A stretch of DNA of 64,000 nt, taken from the NCBI GenBank assembly GCA_963675055.2, contig CAXXJE010000002.1, positions 1,240,001-1,304,000 of the forward strand, written 5' to 3'. The notes beneath the pieces were generated by a model, which saw only the letters and a list, made by a program, of their open reading frames with translations, was not told where the DNA came from and ran no database searches. The position numbers and the translations under genes were made by a program. Positions within the stretch are counted from its first letter, which is position 1. Each line of letters starts with the position of its first letter. Shown piece after piece: positions 18,115-27,045 of the stretch. This DNA comes from PGYT01 sp963675055 (lineage in GTDB: Bacteria > Bacteroidota > Ignavibacteria > Ignavibacteriales > Melioribacteraceae).

Positions 18115-19098
18115 ATGTTAAATACACTCCGGGTTATTTTTTCATCTCAGAATAAGTTTTTTGCTTTGGCCGACGATGCTAAAAGATTACCTCACATTGC
18201 TTTTTCATCTTTGCTGCTCCCGTTGTTTTTCGTGCTTGCCGGAACATTGCTTGCACAGATGGTTATCGGTCCCTTGCTAATGAATGGATATCCCTACGTT
18301 GATCCTTTTATGCGGACTTCTTATACGCTCTTTGTTATGTTCGGACTAATTGCAGCTTTCATATTCTTATGGGTAAAACTGGTTGAAGGAAGATCGATTC
18401 GGACTTTAGGTTTTACAAGCGAAGGAATGCTGAAAAAATATGTGTCCGGACTACTTACAGGACTTCTAATGTTTTCTGCAGTTGTTGGAATAATAGCAAT
18501 ATTAGGCGGGATTGAATGGGATACAAGAGCAACTATAGCAACCGGTTTCAGCGCGTTTATTCCTGTAGCGGTTTTGTTTTTGGGCTACCTCGTTCAGGGT
18601 GCATCCGAAGAGATACTTGCACGCGGGTGGTATTTTCAGGTGGTCGGTAAACGATACAAACCCTGGCTGGGTACTGTGCTTTCATCTGTCTTCTTTTCAG
18701 CACTACATCTGGGAAATGCAGGAGTTAATATTCCATCTATCATCAATCTATTGTTCTTCTCAACGCTTATGGTCTTGTTTGTATTGAAGGACGGAGCTAT
18801 CTGGCGTGCATGCGGCTGGCATTCTGCGTGGAACTGGACACAGGCAAATGTATTCGGACTGGAAGTAAGCGGAACGCATGTTCGAGGCGGTACTGTAATA
18901 GATTTGTCTACAACCGGCCCGGAGTTGATCAGCGGCGGAGGATTCGGTCCGGAAGGAAGTATTATAACAACAGTTGTACTGTTAGTTGCAATAGGTTTGA
19001 CTGTAATGATTGTTCTGAAGAATCCCGGGAAGATGATGGTAAGTAAAAAAGAAACTCCGGGACAGGAATCAATCCCGAATAATATATCCATAAACTAA
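18115..19098 (+). CDS. CPBP family intramembrane metalloprotease
   Basis: A 327-residue polytopic membrane protein. The CPBP (Abi/CAAX-protease-like) signature is seen: EEILARGW (Glu165, Glu166, Arg170), FSALHLGN as the second metal-ligand motif and HSAWNW as the third. Family members are intramembrane proteases involved in maturation of prenylated proteins in eukaryotes and in bacteriocin immunity or signalling in bacteria. The target here is unknown. Followed by a strong hairpin terminator. Confidence 0.9.
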   Translation: MLNTLRVIFSSQNKFFALADDAKRLPHIAFSSLLLPLFFVLAGTLLAQMVIGPLLMNGYPYVDPFMRTSYTLFVMFGLIAAFIFLWVKLVEGRSIRTLGFTSEGMLKKYVSGLLTGLLMFSAVVGIIAILGGIEWDTRATIATGFSAFIPVAVLFLGYLVQGASEEILARGWYFQVVGKRYKPWLGTVLSSVFFSALHLGNAGVNIPSIINLLFFSTLMVLFVLKDGAIWRACGWHSAWNWTQANVFGLEVSGTHVRGGTVIDLSTTGPELISGGGFGPEGSIITTVVLLVAIGLTVMIVLKNPGKMMVSKKETPGQESIPNNISIN

Positions 19099-19120
19099 GT
19101 TCCTTTAAGGAACTTAGTTT
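19092..19120. terminator. Bidirectional terminator between CPBP and VCBS-repeat genes
   Basis: A 12-bp perfect stem AAACTAAGTTCC / GGAACTTAGTTT with a 5-nt TTTAA loop lies between two convergent genes and immediately follows the CPBP coding end. Confidence 0.75.
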
Positions 19121-19139
19121 ATGTAGAACAAAGTTTATC

Positions 19140-20816
19140 TTATTTAAGTAATATCATCTTGTTCGAAATAGTATTGTCTCCAGTCTGGAGCGTGTAAATG
19201 TAAGTTCCGGCAGCGAGATTCGAAGCGTCGAAGTTTACGCGGTGTGTACCGGCAGCCAGATGTTCGTTAACAAGTGTAGCGACTTTCCTTCCAAGTAGAT
19301 CATAAACAACCAGCTTTGTGTCATTTGCCTTGTTCAAACCGAATTCGATAACAGTTGACGGATTGAACGGGTTAGGATAGTTTTGATGAAGTTTAATAGA
19401 ATTGGGTATTAATGATTGATCTGAAGTGACACCGGTTTCAGTATCTATTTCTATCATGGTCATATAGAAGTCATCTTCCCACAAGCCAAAGTCAGCACTA
19501 TAGTTGGTAAAAATGTACTCAGCTTTACCATCCTTGTCCATATCCGTAGCCGGATGTCCGTAAAAGAATCTTGGAGTTAATTCACCGGGAGCAAAACCAC
19601 TTTCTTCCCAATGATCGTAAATTACATTGAGAGTCCAGTTCAATGAATCAGCAGGATCTCCTTCGCCGTTATATTCAAGATCATATATCTGTCCGTTTTT
19701 TTCACCGGCTATCATTAAAGAAAGGTTCCCGTCTCCATCTGGATCGGCAACATACATTGCTCTGAATTTACCCTGGTCAACAACAGGTATGTAATAAAAC
19801 TCAACAATATCATCACTTGTCATGGCGCTTACATCACTAATTCCGGTAACCATAAATAAGGTGTTCTGTGATTCAGTACCGGCAATGTACATTTCCATAA
19901 CGCCGTCGTTGTTTACATCGGCAACTCTAACGGCATCAAGCGCGCCATAATCTACTCCTGCTTCCTGGTATAAATTGTCAACGGCGAATACTTCCTCGTA
20001 GGAAGCGTTACCTGTACATTCAAATATTCTCATTGTAAACTGGTCCCAGACCAAAGCGTAAATTTCATTATTACCATCCGCGTCAAGATCACCGGTTGTT
20101 ACGCTATAAAGTGATCCACCGAAACTCTGGGCATAGTTATATTCAATCTGCCATGCACCGAATCCGGAGAGTTCCCCGTTTACGGAGGAAACCACAACTT
20201 CTCGTCCCCGATCACCTGATCTGACACCGGTAATGAGTTCATTTACACCGTCATTATCGATATCTTCAATAATATTGCTATAGGGTCTAAAGTCTGTATT
20301 GTCATCTACATCAAAATTCCATTCGCTGGTCGGCTCAGATACCTCGTCTACATATCTTCCATAATGGTTTTCACCCTGTACACCGCTCCACTCGAATGAC
20401 CAGAGTCTCGGTGGATTGGGAGTATCGCCACTCGCTACAGAAGGCATTGTAGTTACAATATCAACTTTCCCGTTGTTATCTATATCTCCTACAGCAATTC
20501 CCGGAAAGGTATTAGCACTTACAGGATAAAGATAGTACCAGACTAATTCGTAAGTATTATCTGCTGTTGCCTCGTACATTAAAATGTAATTTCCGGTAGT
20601 TATATCCGACCAGGCGCATAAAAATTCTCCCCAACCGTCTTCGTCGGTATCAAAACCCGCCTTGATCATTGAAATTTCGGAACCTGTTTTTGTCGTGTCA
20701 TTTACATAAGGATTAAAAGGATACTCTTTAAGCTGCCATACAATATCCCAATTATCTTGAGCTAAGATTGGGAAAGAAAACAAACATAGTAATAAAACCA
20801 GTGGTGTTTTTTTCAT
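19140..20816 (-). CDS. Secreted FG-GAP/VCBS-repeat protein with T9SS sorting domain, 558 aa
   Basis: Signal peptide (MKKTPLVLLLCLFSFPILAQ) followed by about seven calcium-binding-type repeats of the form D-x-D-x-D/N-G (GDIDNNGKVDI, EDIDNDGVNEL, GDLDADGNNEI, ADVNNDGVMEM, ADPDGDGNLSL, TDMDKDGKAEY), as in FG-GAP/VCBS beta-propellers. The C-terminus (NYPNPFNPSTVIEF, then SNKMILLK) is a type A T9SS sorting domain. It is exported and probably surface-located; ligand unknown. Confidence 0.85.
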   Translation of the reverse strand: MKKTPLVLLLCLFSFPILAQDNWDIVWQLKEYPFNPYVNDTTKTGSEISMIKAGFDTDEDGWGEFLCAWSDITTGNYILMYEATADNTYELVWYYLYPVSANTFPGIAVGDIDNNGKVDIVTTMPSVASGDTPNPPRLWSFEWSGVQGENHYGRYVDEVSEPTSEWNFDVDDNTDFRPYSNIIEDIDNDGVNELITGVRSGDRGREVVVSSVNGELSGFGAWQIEYNYAQSFGGSLYSVTTGDLDADGNNEIYALVWDQFTMRIFECTGNASYEEVFAVDNLYQEAGVDYGALDAVRVADVNNDGVMEMYIAGTESQNTLFMVTGISDVSAMTSDDIVEFYYIPVVDQGKFRAMYVADPDGDGNLSLMIAGEKNGQIYDLEYNGEGDPADSLNWTLNVIYDHWEESGFAPGELTPRFFYGHPATDMDKDGKAEYIFTNYSADFGLWEDDFYMTMIEIDTETGVTSDQSLIPNSIKLHQNYPNPFNPSTVIEFGLNKANDTKLVVYDLLGRKVATLVNEHLAAGTHRVNFDASNLAAGTYIYTLQTGDNTISNKMILLK

Positions 20817-20972
20817 GGATAGTCTCCTTATTTTGGATGTAGTTTTAGTGCAGTATACACTAATCGATTAATTGTTCGCGGTGAAGAATTTACGGGGAAT
20901 CTCAGCAATTCCCTTAGAAAACCCAAAAACTGGATTAATATAACTAATTTATTTAACTAAATGCAACCCATG

Positions 20973-22337
20973 TTACCGTATCCATACGGTCTTGATATTT
21001 ACAAATTCCTTAATGCCATAATGTGATAGTTCTCTCCCATAGCCTGAAAGTTTAATCCCGCCGAAGGGTAGACGCGGATCGGATTTGACCAACCCATTAA
21101 TGAAAACAGAGCCTGACTCGATTTGTCCGGCAAGTATCCTGGCTTTTTCGGTATCGTTTGTAAACAATGCTGCTCCAAGTCCGAAATCTGAATCATTTGC
21201 GATGCGTATTGCATCGGTATCATCTTTCGCTCTGATAAGCGAAGCGACCGGTCCGAATATTTCTTCGCTGTACGCGGGCATACCTTTTTTTACATTCGAA
21301 AGAACTGTGGCCGGATAAAAATATCCTTCACATTCAATTCGTTTACCGCCTGTTTTAAGCACCGCACCCGCTTCAACAGATCGGTTTACCTGGTCTTCAA
21401 GTTCATGAAGCAGATCTTCACGCGCAATAGGTCCCAAATCCGTTTCTTCATTCATCGGGTCACCGAGTTTAACTGATTCCATGCGGGCAATGAACTTTTG
21501 CTCGAACTCGTCGTAGACTTTATCAACTACGATAAATCTTTTAGCGGCAATACAGCTCTGCCCGTTATTAATTAATCTAGCAGTCACTGCTGTCTCAACT
21601 GCGAGATCGATATCGGCATCCTCCAGAACAATGAAAGGATCGCTGCCCCCGAGTTCCATAACGGTTTTCTTTAATTTATTTCCGCAAGCTTCGGCAACTT
21701 TTTTACCGGCGTACTCGCTGCCTGTCAAAGTAGCCGCGGTAACATTGCTGTGATTAACGACATCGTTTACCTGGGATGAACCAATCAGGAGGGTTTTAAA
21801 TGTATATTCAGGAAATCCGGCATCCATAAATACTTCTTCGATTGCCAAAGCGCTTTGCGGTACATTTGAGGCATGTTTTAGCAAACCGACATTTCCCGCC
21901 ATAAGGGCAGGAGCGGCAAAGCGGAATACCTGCCAGAAGGGAAAATTCCATGGCATAACCGCGAGAACAACCCCAAGCGGATCGAAACGGACGTAACTTT
22001 CTGACGCGTCGGTAGCAATATGCTCGTCTTTGAGTATTTGTTCCGAATTCTCAGCGTAATACTCGCAAACCCAGGCGCACTTTTCAACTTCGGCAATTGC
22101 CTGTTTTATGGTTTTACCCATTTCCGAAGTTAATATTTTTCCATACTTCCTGGATTTGCTGCGGAGAATTGATGCTGCTTTGAGCATAAGATCCTTCCTT
22201 TCAGCCATATCTGTCTTTTTCCAGCTTGTAAATGCGTTATGACTTTTTCCTATTATTTCATCAATCTGCTCTTTTGTAAGTTCATTATATTCTTTTAGAA
22301 CTTTTCCGTCGGCGGGATTTATGGAGACCATAGGCAT
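20973..22337 (-). CDS. NAD(P)-dependent aldehyde dehydrogenase, succinate-semialdehyde dehydrogenase-like
   Basis: A 454-residue aldehyde dehydrogenase. The cofactor-binding PWNFPFWQ, the Glu motif ELGGSDPF, and the catalytic Cys in NNGQSCIAAKRF are all present, as is the C-terminal PFGGIKLSGYGRELSHYGI. Overall pattern and the short N-terminus (MPMVSINPADGKVL) resemble succinate-semialdehyde dehydrogenases (GabD type), which oxidise succinate semialdehyde to succinate. Substrate is inferred by family resemblance only. AAGGAGAGAAT precedes ATG. Monocistronic. Confidence 0.85.
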   Translation of the reverse strand: MPMVSINPADGKVLKEYNELTKEQIDEIIGKSHNAFTSWKKTDMAERKDLMLKAASILRSKSRKYGKILTSEMGKTIKQAIAEVEKCAWVCEYYAENSEQILKDEHIATDASESYVRFDPLGVVLAVMPWNFPFWQVFRFAAPALMAGNVGLLKHASNVPQSALAIEEVFMDAGFPEYTFKTLLIGSSQVNDVVNHSNVTAATLTGSEYAGKKVAEACGNKLKKTVMELGGSDPFIVLEDADIDLAVETAVTARLINNGQSCIAAKRFIVVDKVYDEFEQKFIARMESVKLGDPMNEETDLGPIAREDLLHELEDQVNRSVEAGAVLKTGGKRIECEGYFYPATVLSNVKKGMPAYSEEIFGPVASLIRAKDDTDAIRIANDSDFGLGAALFTNDTEKARILAGQIESGSVFINGLVKSDPRLPFGGIKLSGYGRELSHYGIKEFVNIKTVWIR

Positions 22338-22652
22338 ATTCTCTCCTTTTCTTTTGTTGTGTGCATTTGGAATTTTTATCGGTACAAAATAGGAAAATTA
22401 TTCAGTTCTTTCATTCTACATGAACAAATAGATTAAACAGTCGTTTTACATTTAATTTAGATTCTAATTGGCTATGCTTTAGGAAATGTCATTTTCGCAA
22501 AAAAAACGCATGATTTTCATCTAACTTTTTGTAAATTATGCTTTTATAAAATGATGATAATATTCTAATATCCCGATTAATCCATCTTATTCCGCAGGGA
22601 TATTAAGTCTTACAATGCATCGGAATGATCTAATAATAATGACTTAAGAAGC
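22338..22652. other. Intergenic region between divergent genes
   Basis: A 315-bp AT-rich spacer between the divergent aldehyde dehydrogenase and histidine kinase genes. It must contain both promoters; no convincing operator or hairpin was seen. Confidence 0.4.
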
Positions 22653-24983
22653 ATGCAAAATAAAAGGGGAACAGTTTCCGAAGATAACGCGGAAAAGCTT
22701 ATCAATGATCTAACCGAGAAACTAAATAGCCAAAATAAGCTGATATCAGACTTACGGAAAAAAGAATCGGAATTCTTAGCTTTAAAAGAAGTATGTCCAA
22801 CTGGACAGGCGGAATATGATTATTCATCCGGTGAATGGATTGTTTCGGACTTATTTTTGCGGTTGCTTGATCTTGATCTGCCCAAATACGATTTAACACT
22901 AATTGATGTTTTAGCTAATCTGGATGATGTACTAAATTATAATACTGTTCAATTATTTGAGAAGGCATTAATTCAGAAGCAGCCTTTCGATCTTACTTTC
23001 TATCTCAATCCGGACACAGAAGATTCTTTGATAGTATTAAAAGCAAAACCTTTTGTGGATCCTTTTATAAAGTCTTTAAAATATATCTGTATTATAACAC
23101 GTATAGATGCGTCTGAGATAGCGGCTGATAACAAGGGGAATCAGTTTCGGCTTACAGGAGAAAGTTTGAATCAATTGCCGATGGCGTATTTTCGAGTTGA
23201 TAAAAACTGTAATATTATACATGTAAACAACACATGGGAAGAATATCACGGCTACTCACATGAGCAGGTTAGAGGAAAATCGGCCGGATGCCATCTGCCG
23301 GAATATGCGAAGGATGAAATTGAAAACTCAATTAAAGCTGCGCTGCATGGAGAAACCATTTATAAGGATTATTCCCTGTTAGACGTAGATAAAAGCATTA
23401 GATATTATGCAACGGTAGTATTTCCTGTCTATGATGGATCAGGCAGAATAACGGGCGCCGAAGGATTCAGTCAGGATGTAACAAAGCTGAAGGCTGCAGA
23501 AGAGAATCTGAAGATAAAAGAAGAGAAGTATGATATAATTAATCAAAATGTGCCCGTGGTCGTTTACTCCAGGGAAGCCGGATGGTCATTCAAAGTGCTT
23601 TTTGTTTCCGGTCAAATAAAAACTTTAACCGAATTTGATCTTGATGAATTTTTTAGTAATCCCAGCGCCTGGCAGAATATTATTTACGATGATGACTCAA
23701 AGTACTTTGAGAAAAAGATTGAGGAACAGATTCAAAACGACAGTCAATTGAATATTGAATACAGAATTATCACAAAAAGCGGAATTGTTAAATGGGTAAG
23801 AGATGCGTCTACTCCAATAAAGAATGATGAAGGAAGAACGATTAAAATAAACGGATTCATTGAGGACATTAGTGACAGGAAGAATGCTGAAAGAGCGTTA
23901 AAACTTAGCGAGAAAAAGTTCAGATCGATTTTCGAAGAATCCAGGGATTGTATTTATCTTACAACCGGGAGTGGAAAATTTATAGACATAAATAGCGCCG
24001 GACTTAATCTCACTGGTTATTCAAAAGAAGAAATACTTACCCTTAACGCAGAGCATCTCTATGTAGACATAGCTGACCGGTTCAGGTTTCAGCGAATTCT
24101 TGAAAAGGAAAATTATGTAAAAGATTTCGAATTCAAGTTAAGAAAGAAAAATGGTAAAATACGCGACTGTATCCTTACATCTTCCGCCAGCAAAAATGAT
24201 TCCGGTGAAATTAAAGGATACCAGGGGATAATCCGTGACGTGACCGAGAAGAAAAAAGCGGAGCGGGAGTTAATTACTGCAAAGGAAGAAGCGGAAAAAG
24301 CCGACAGAATCAAAACGGAATTCCTCGCACAGATGTCTCATGAAATAAGAACCCCGATTAATACTATACTTAGTTTTTCAAGTCTAATCAGTGATGAACT
24401 CAGTGAAGTTCTGTCTGAACCGGCTCAGGAGTATTTTTCAGTTTTAGATAGAGCGGGTATCAGGATTATCAGGACGATTGACCTTATACTTAACATGTCG
24501 GAAATACAGTCTGGTTCTTATAAATATAAGCTGGATATCATCAATCTTGCATCAATTCTTTTTGATCTTTACGCCGAGTATAAATCGCATGCAGCAAGCA
24601 AAGGACTCAATCTGATAATGAATCTTGAGCAAAGCGAGATTAGTATTAAAGGAGACGAATACTCTGTCACACAGATAATAAGCAACCTCATTGATAATGC
24701 TATCAAGTACACCGAGACAGGTTATATCAAAATTTATGTAGATTTATCAAACGGTAAAACACGCCTTATTATTGAGGATACGGGAATTGGTATCTCATCG
24801 AGGTATGTTCCCCACTTATTTGATGCATTTACTCAGGAGGAACAGGGATATACAAGAAAGTTCGAAGGCAGCGGTCTCGGACTAGCGCTTGTTAAAAAAT
24901 ACTGCGACATCAACAGGGCTGAAATATCAGTGGAAAGTTCAAAGGGTGAAGGCTCAAGATTTATAATAAATTTCAGAAGATAG
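22653..24983 (+). CDS. Cytoplasmic multi-PAS sensor histidine kinase, 776 aa
   Basis: No transmembrane segment is apparent. A short coiled coil (about residues 8-45) is followed by three PAS-type sensor modules (roughly 165-285, 290-410 and 415-540, each closing with a D-V/I-T/S-x-x-K-x-A-E linker), then the phosphoacceptor H box QMSHEIRTP (His563), and a HATPase domain with DNAIKYTETG, EDTGIGI and EGSGLGLALVKKY. It senses a cytoplasmic or diffusible signal and passes phosphate to an unlinked response regulator, since none is adjacent. The start ATG is at 22653. Confidence 0.92.
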   Translation: MQNKRGTVSEDNAEKLINDLTEKLNSQNKLISDLRKKESEFLALKEVCPTGQAEYDYSSGEWIVSDLFLRLLDLDLPKYDLTLIDVLANLDDVLNYNTVQLFEKALIQKQPFDLTFYLNPDTEDSLIVLKAKPFVDPFIKSLKYICIITRIDASEIAADNKGNQFRLTGESLNQLPMAYFRVDKNCNIIHVNNTWEEYHGYSHEQVRGKSAGCHLPEYAKDEIENSIKAALHGETIYKDYSLLDVDKSIRYYATVVFPVYDGSGRITGAEGFSQDVTKLKAAEENLKIKEEKYDIINQNVPVVVYSREAGWSFKVLFVSGQIKTLTEFDLDEFFSNPSAWQNIIYDDDSKYFEKKIEEQIQNDSQLNIEYRIITKSGIVKWVRDASTPIKNDEGRTIKINGFIEDISDRKNAERALKLSEKKFRSIFEESRDCIYLTTGSGKFIDINSAGLNLTGYSKEEILTLNAEHLYVDIADRFRFQRILEKENYVKDFEFKLRKKNGKIRDCILTSSASKNDSGEIKGYQGIIRDVTEKKKAERELITAKEEAEKADRIKTEFLAQMSHEIRTPINTILSFSSLISDELSEVLSEPAQEYFSVLDRAGIRIIRTIDLILNMSEIQSGSYKYKLDIINLASILFDLYAEYKSHAASKGLNLIMNLEQSEISIKGDEYSVTQIISNLIDNAIKYTETGYIKIYVDLSNGKTRLIIEDTGIGISSRYVPHLFDAFTQEEQGYTRKFEGSGLGLALVKKYCDINRAEISVESSKGEGSRFIINFRR

Positions 24984-24990
24984 TTCCGGT

Positions 24991-25353
24991 ATGAAAAAGA
25001 TTCATATCATATTAGCCGGGGTACTTGGTTTTTCAGCCGTGGCGCTGGGCGCTTTCGGAGCCCACGGACTATCGGGTACTCTAAGCGAAAAAATGATGCA
25101 TACATATAATACCGGTGTTTTGTATCATCTTACTCATTCCATCGTCCTGCTTGCCCTCTCCTTGTCGGGTAAAAATTTTTCCAAATCCTTTTGGCTTACT
25201 TTTGCGGGCGTTATACTTTTTTCATTTTCGCTGTACGTTTACTCGGTTAGCGGAGTACTGTTCCTCGCAATGATCACTCCTCTTGGAGGCGTAAGTCTGC
25301 TGCTCGGATGGGCTTTGTTGATTTATGAAGGACTCCGAGAATTTAAGAATTAA
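24991..25353 (+). CDS. DUF423 small membrane protein, 120 aa
   Basis: Four predicted transmembrane helices and the family motif ALGAFGAHGL near the N-terminus, with MHTYNTGVLYHLTHS and the G-rich ending helix characteristic of DUF423 (YwdK-like) proteins. Function unknown. It starts 7 bp after the histidine kinase stop, so cotranscription is likely, though functional linkage is not established. Confidence 0.9.
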   Translation: MKKIHIILAGVLGFSAVALGAFGAHGLSGTLSEKMMHTYNTGVLYHLTHSIVLLALSLSGKNFSKSFWLTFAGVILFSFSLYVYSVSGVLFLAMITPLGGVSLLLGWALLIYEGLREFKN

Positions 25354-25527
25354 TTTCTCAGTTCATTTGTTGACTATACCTCTATTCACCTTATTCCGAA
25401 TTATCCTTTCAAATCATCAAGTATTTTTAACCATTAATTAATTTTTAAGTTAGTAAATTAGTCAGGTAAATAATCGGATTGTCTGTTCCAATTGTTTTAC
25501 TTTAAAATTTAATTTTCCGGATTCTTT

Positions 25528-26871
25528 ATGGCCTCCAAAAAATCGCCTAAGACTTTTATTCTAGATACAAATGTAATTCTTCACGATCCAACCTGTATTA
25601 CACAATTCCAGGAAAACAATATCGTGATTCCTCTGGCCGTTATTGAGGAAATAGATCATTTTAAAAGAGGTAACAACGTAATTAATCTTAATGCGAGAGA
25701 ATTTACAAGAACCCTTGATTCATTGACCGGGAATGCGATTTTTAACGGCGGTGTTTCACTTGGAAAGGGGAAAGGTAAGGTTCGTGTTATAATTTCTCGC
25801 GGATTGAGCAAAGAAATAAAGGAAGTATTCCGTGAGGATAATCCGGATCATAGAGTTCTGAGTACTGCTTATTCGCTTGAGAAAGCAGCCAAGGTTAAGA
25901 AGAAACATATACTTGTTACGAAAGATGTTAATCTGAGGATGAAAGCCAAAGCACTCGGCTTGCTTTCGGAGGATTATACTACCGACAGGATCCGGAATAT
26001 TGAGGAACTTTACAGCGGCAAGGAGCTGTTGGAAGACTTTAATGATGATGTCATTCAAAGATTGTATTCGTCACCATTCCAGGTGCCTGCTGAGGAAGCT
26101 TTTGAAAATATAGATGCTGAAATCGTTCCGAATAAGTATTTCATTATTCGTAATGCCAGCAGATCTGTTCTTACAAATTATAACGCAGACGCGGGTATTG
26201 TTCACAAGGTTGATAAGAATCCGGTTTACGGAATAACACCTCGTAATGCCGAGCAGACATTTGCCGCACACGCTTTAATGAACCACGAGATTCCGCTTGT
26301 AACACTTACTGGAAAAGCCGGAACAGGGAAAACACTTCTGGCGCTTGCAAGTGCGCTGCAGATAAGGAAATATTACCGGCAGATTTATGTCGCCCGTCCG
26401 GTTGTGCCTTTGAGTAATAAGGACATTGGTTATCTTCCGGGTGACGTTGAAAGTAAACTGGGTCCATATATGCAGCCGCTGTTCGATAATCTTAAAGTTA
26501 TACAGGATCAGTTTAAGGAAACCGACAGCGGCTACCAGGTTATAAATAACATGCTTAAAGATGAAAAGCTTGTAATTGAACCGCTTAGTTACATTAGAGG
26601 GAGGAGTCTGCAGAGGATTTTCTTCATTGTTGATGAAGCGCAGAATTTGACACCCCATGAGGTGAAAACAATTATTACTCGTGTGGGAGAAGGGGCAAAG
26701 ATTGTACTTACGGGAGATATTTACCAGATAGACCATCCATATCTTGATTCATTGTCTAATGGTCTCTCGTATCTCATTGATCATTTTAAAGGACAAAAAC
26801 TATATGCCCATGTAAACCTTGAAAAAGGAGAGAGATCGGAACTAGCGGAACTGGCGAGTAATCTTCTTTAA
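25528..26871 (+). CDS. PIN-PhoH fusion protein (YlaK-type)
   Basis: 447 residues. The N-terminal PIN nuclease-type domain (about 8-150) has FILDTNVILHDP and downstream acidic residues (EEID, ILVTKDVNLRMKA). The C-terminal PhoH ATPase domain carries Walker A GKAGTGKT (262-269) and Walker B FFIVDEAQNLT, then IVLTGDIYQID. Such proteins combine RNase and helicase-like ATPase and are linked to RNA metabolism under stress. Followed by a terminator hairpin. Confidence 0.93.
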   Translation: MASKKSPKTFILDTNVILHDPTCITQFQENNIVIPLAVIEEIDHFKRGNNVINLNAREFTRTLDSLTGNAIFNGGVSLGKGKGKVRVIISRGLSKEIKEVFREDNPDHRVLSTAYSLEKAAKVKKKHILVTKDVNLRMKAKALGLLSEDYTTDRIRNIEELYSGKELLEDFNDDVIQRLYSSPFQVPAEEAFENIDAEIVPNKYFIIRNASRSVLTNYNADAGIVHKVDKNPVYGITPRNAEQTFAAHALMNHEIPLVTLTGKAGTGKTLLALASALQIRKYYRQIYVARPVVPLSNKDIGYLPGDVESKLGPYMQPLFDNLKVIQDQFKETDSGYQVINNMLKDEKLVIEPLSYIRGRSLQRIFFIVDEAQNLTPHEVKTIITRVGEGAKIVLTGDIYQIDHPYLDSLSNGLSYLIDHFKGQKLYAHVNLEKGERSELAELASNLL

Positions 26872-26989
26872 TCATCCTGATTGAAAAGGGATTTCCATTT
26901 TTCCGATATACCCTGGAAATAAGTGAAAACGTTTTTGATCGTTTCAGGTCATTGCATTTCTCAATAGAAAACCAAGCAGTCTCTTCACC

Positions 26990-27022
26990 AAAAAACAAGT
27001 TTGCCGGGCTGGCAAGTTTTTT
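26990..27022 (+). terminator. Rho-independent terminator candidate after the PIN-PhoH gene
   Basis: A TTGCC / GGCAA stem with a GGGCT loop (27001-27015) is flanked on the left by AAAAAC and on the right by GTTTTTT, giving an A/T-extended stem ending in a T run. Confidence 0.6.
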
Positions 27023-27045
27023 ATATGCATTATCACGGAAGAAAT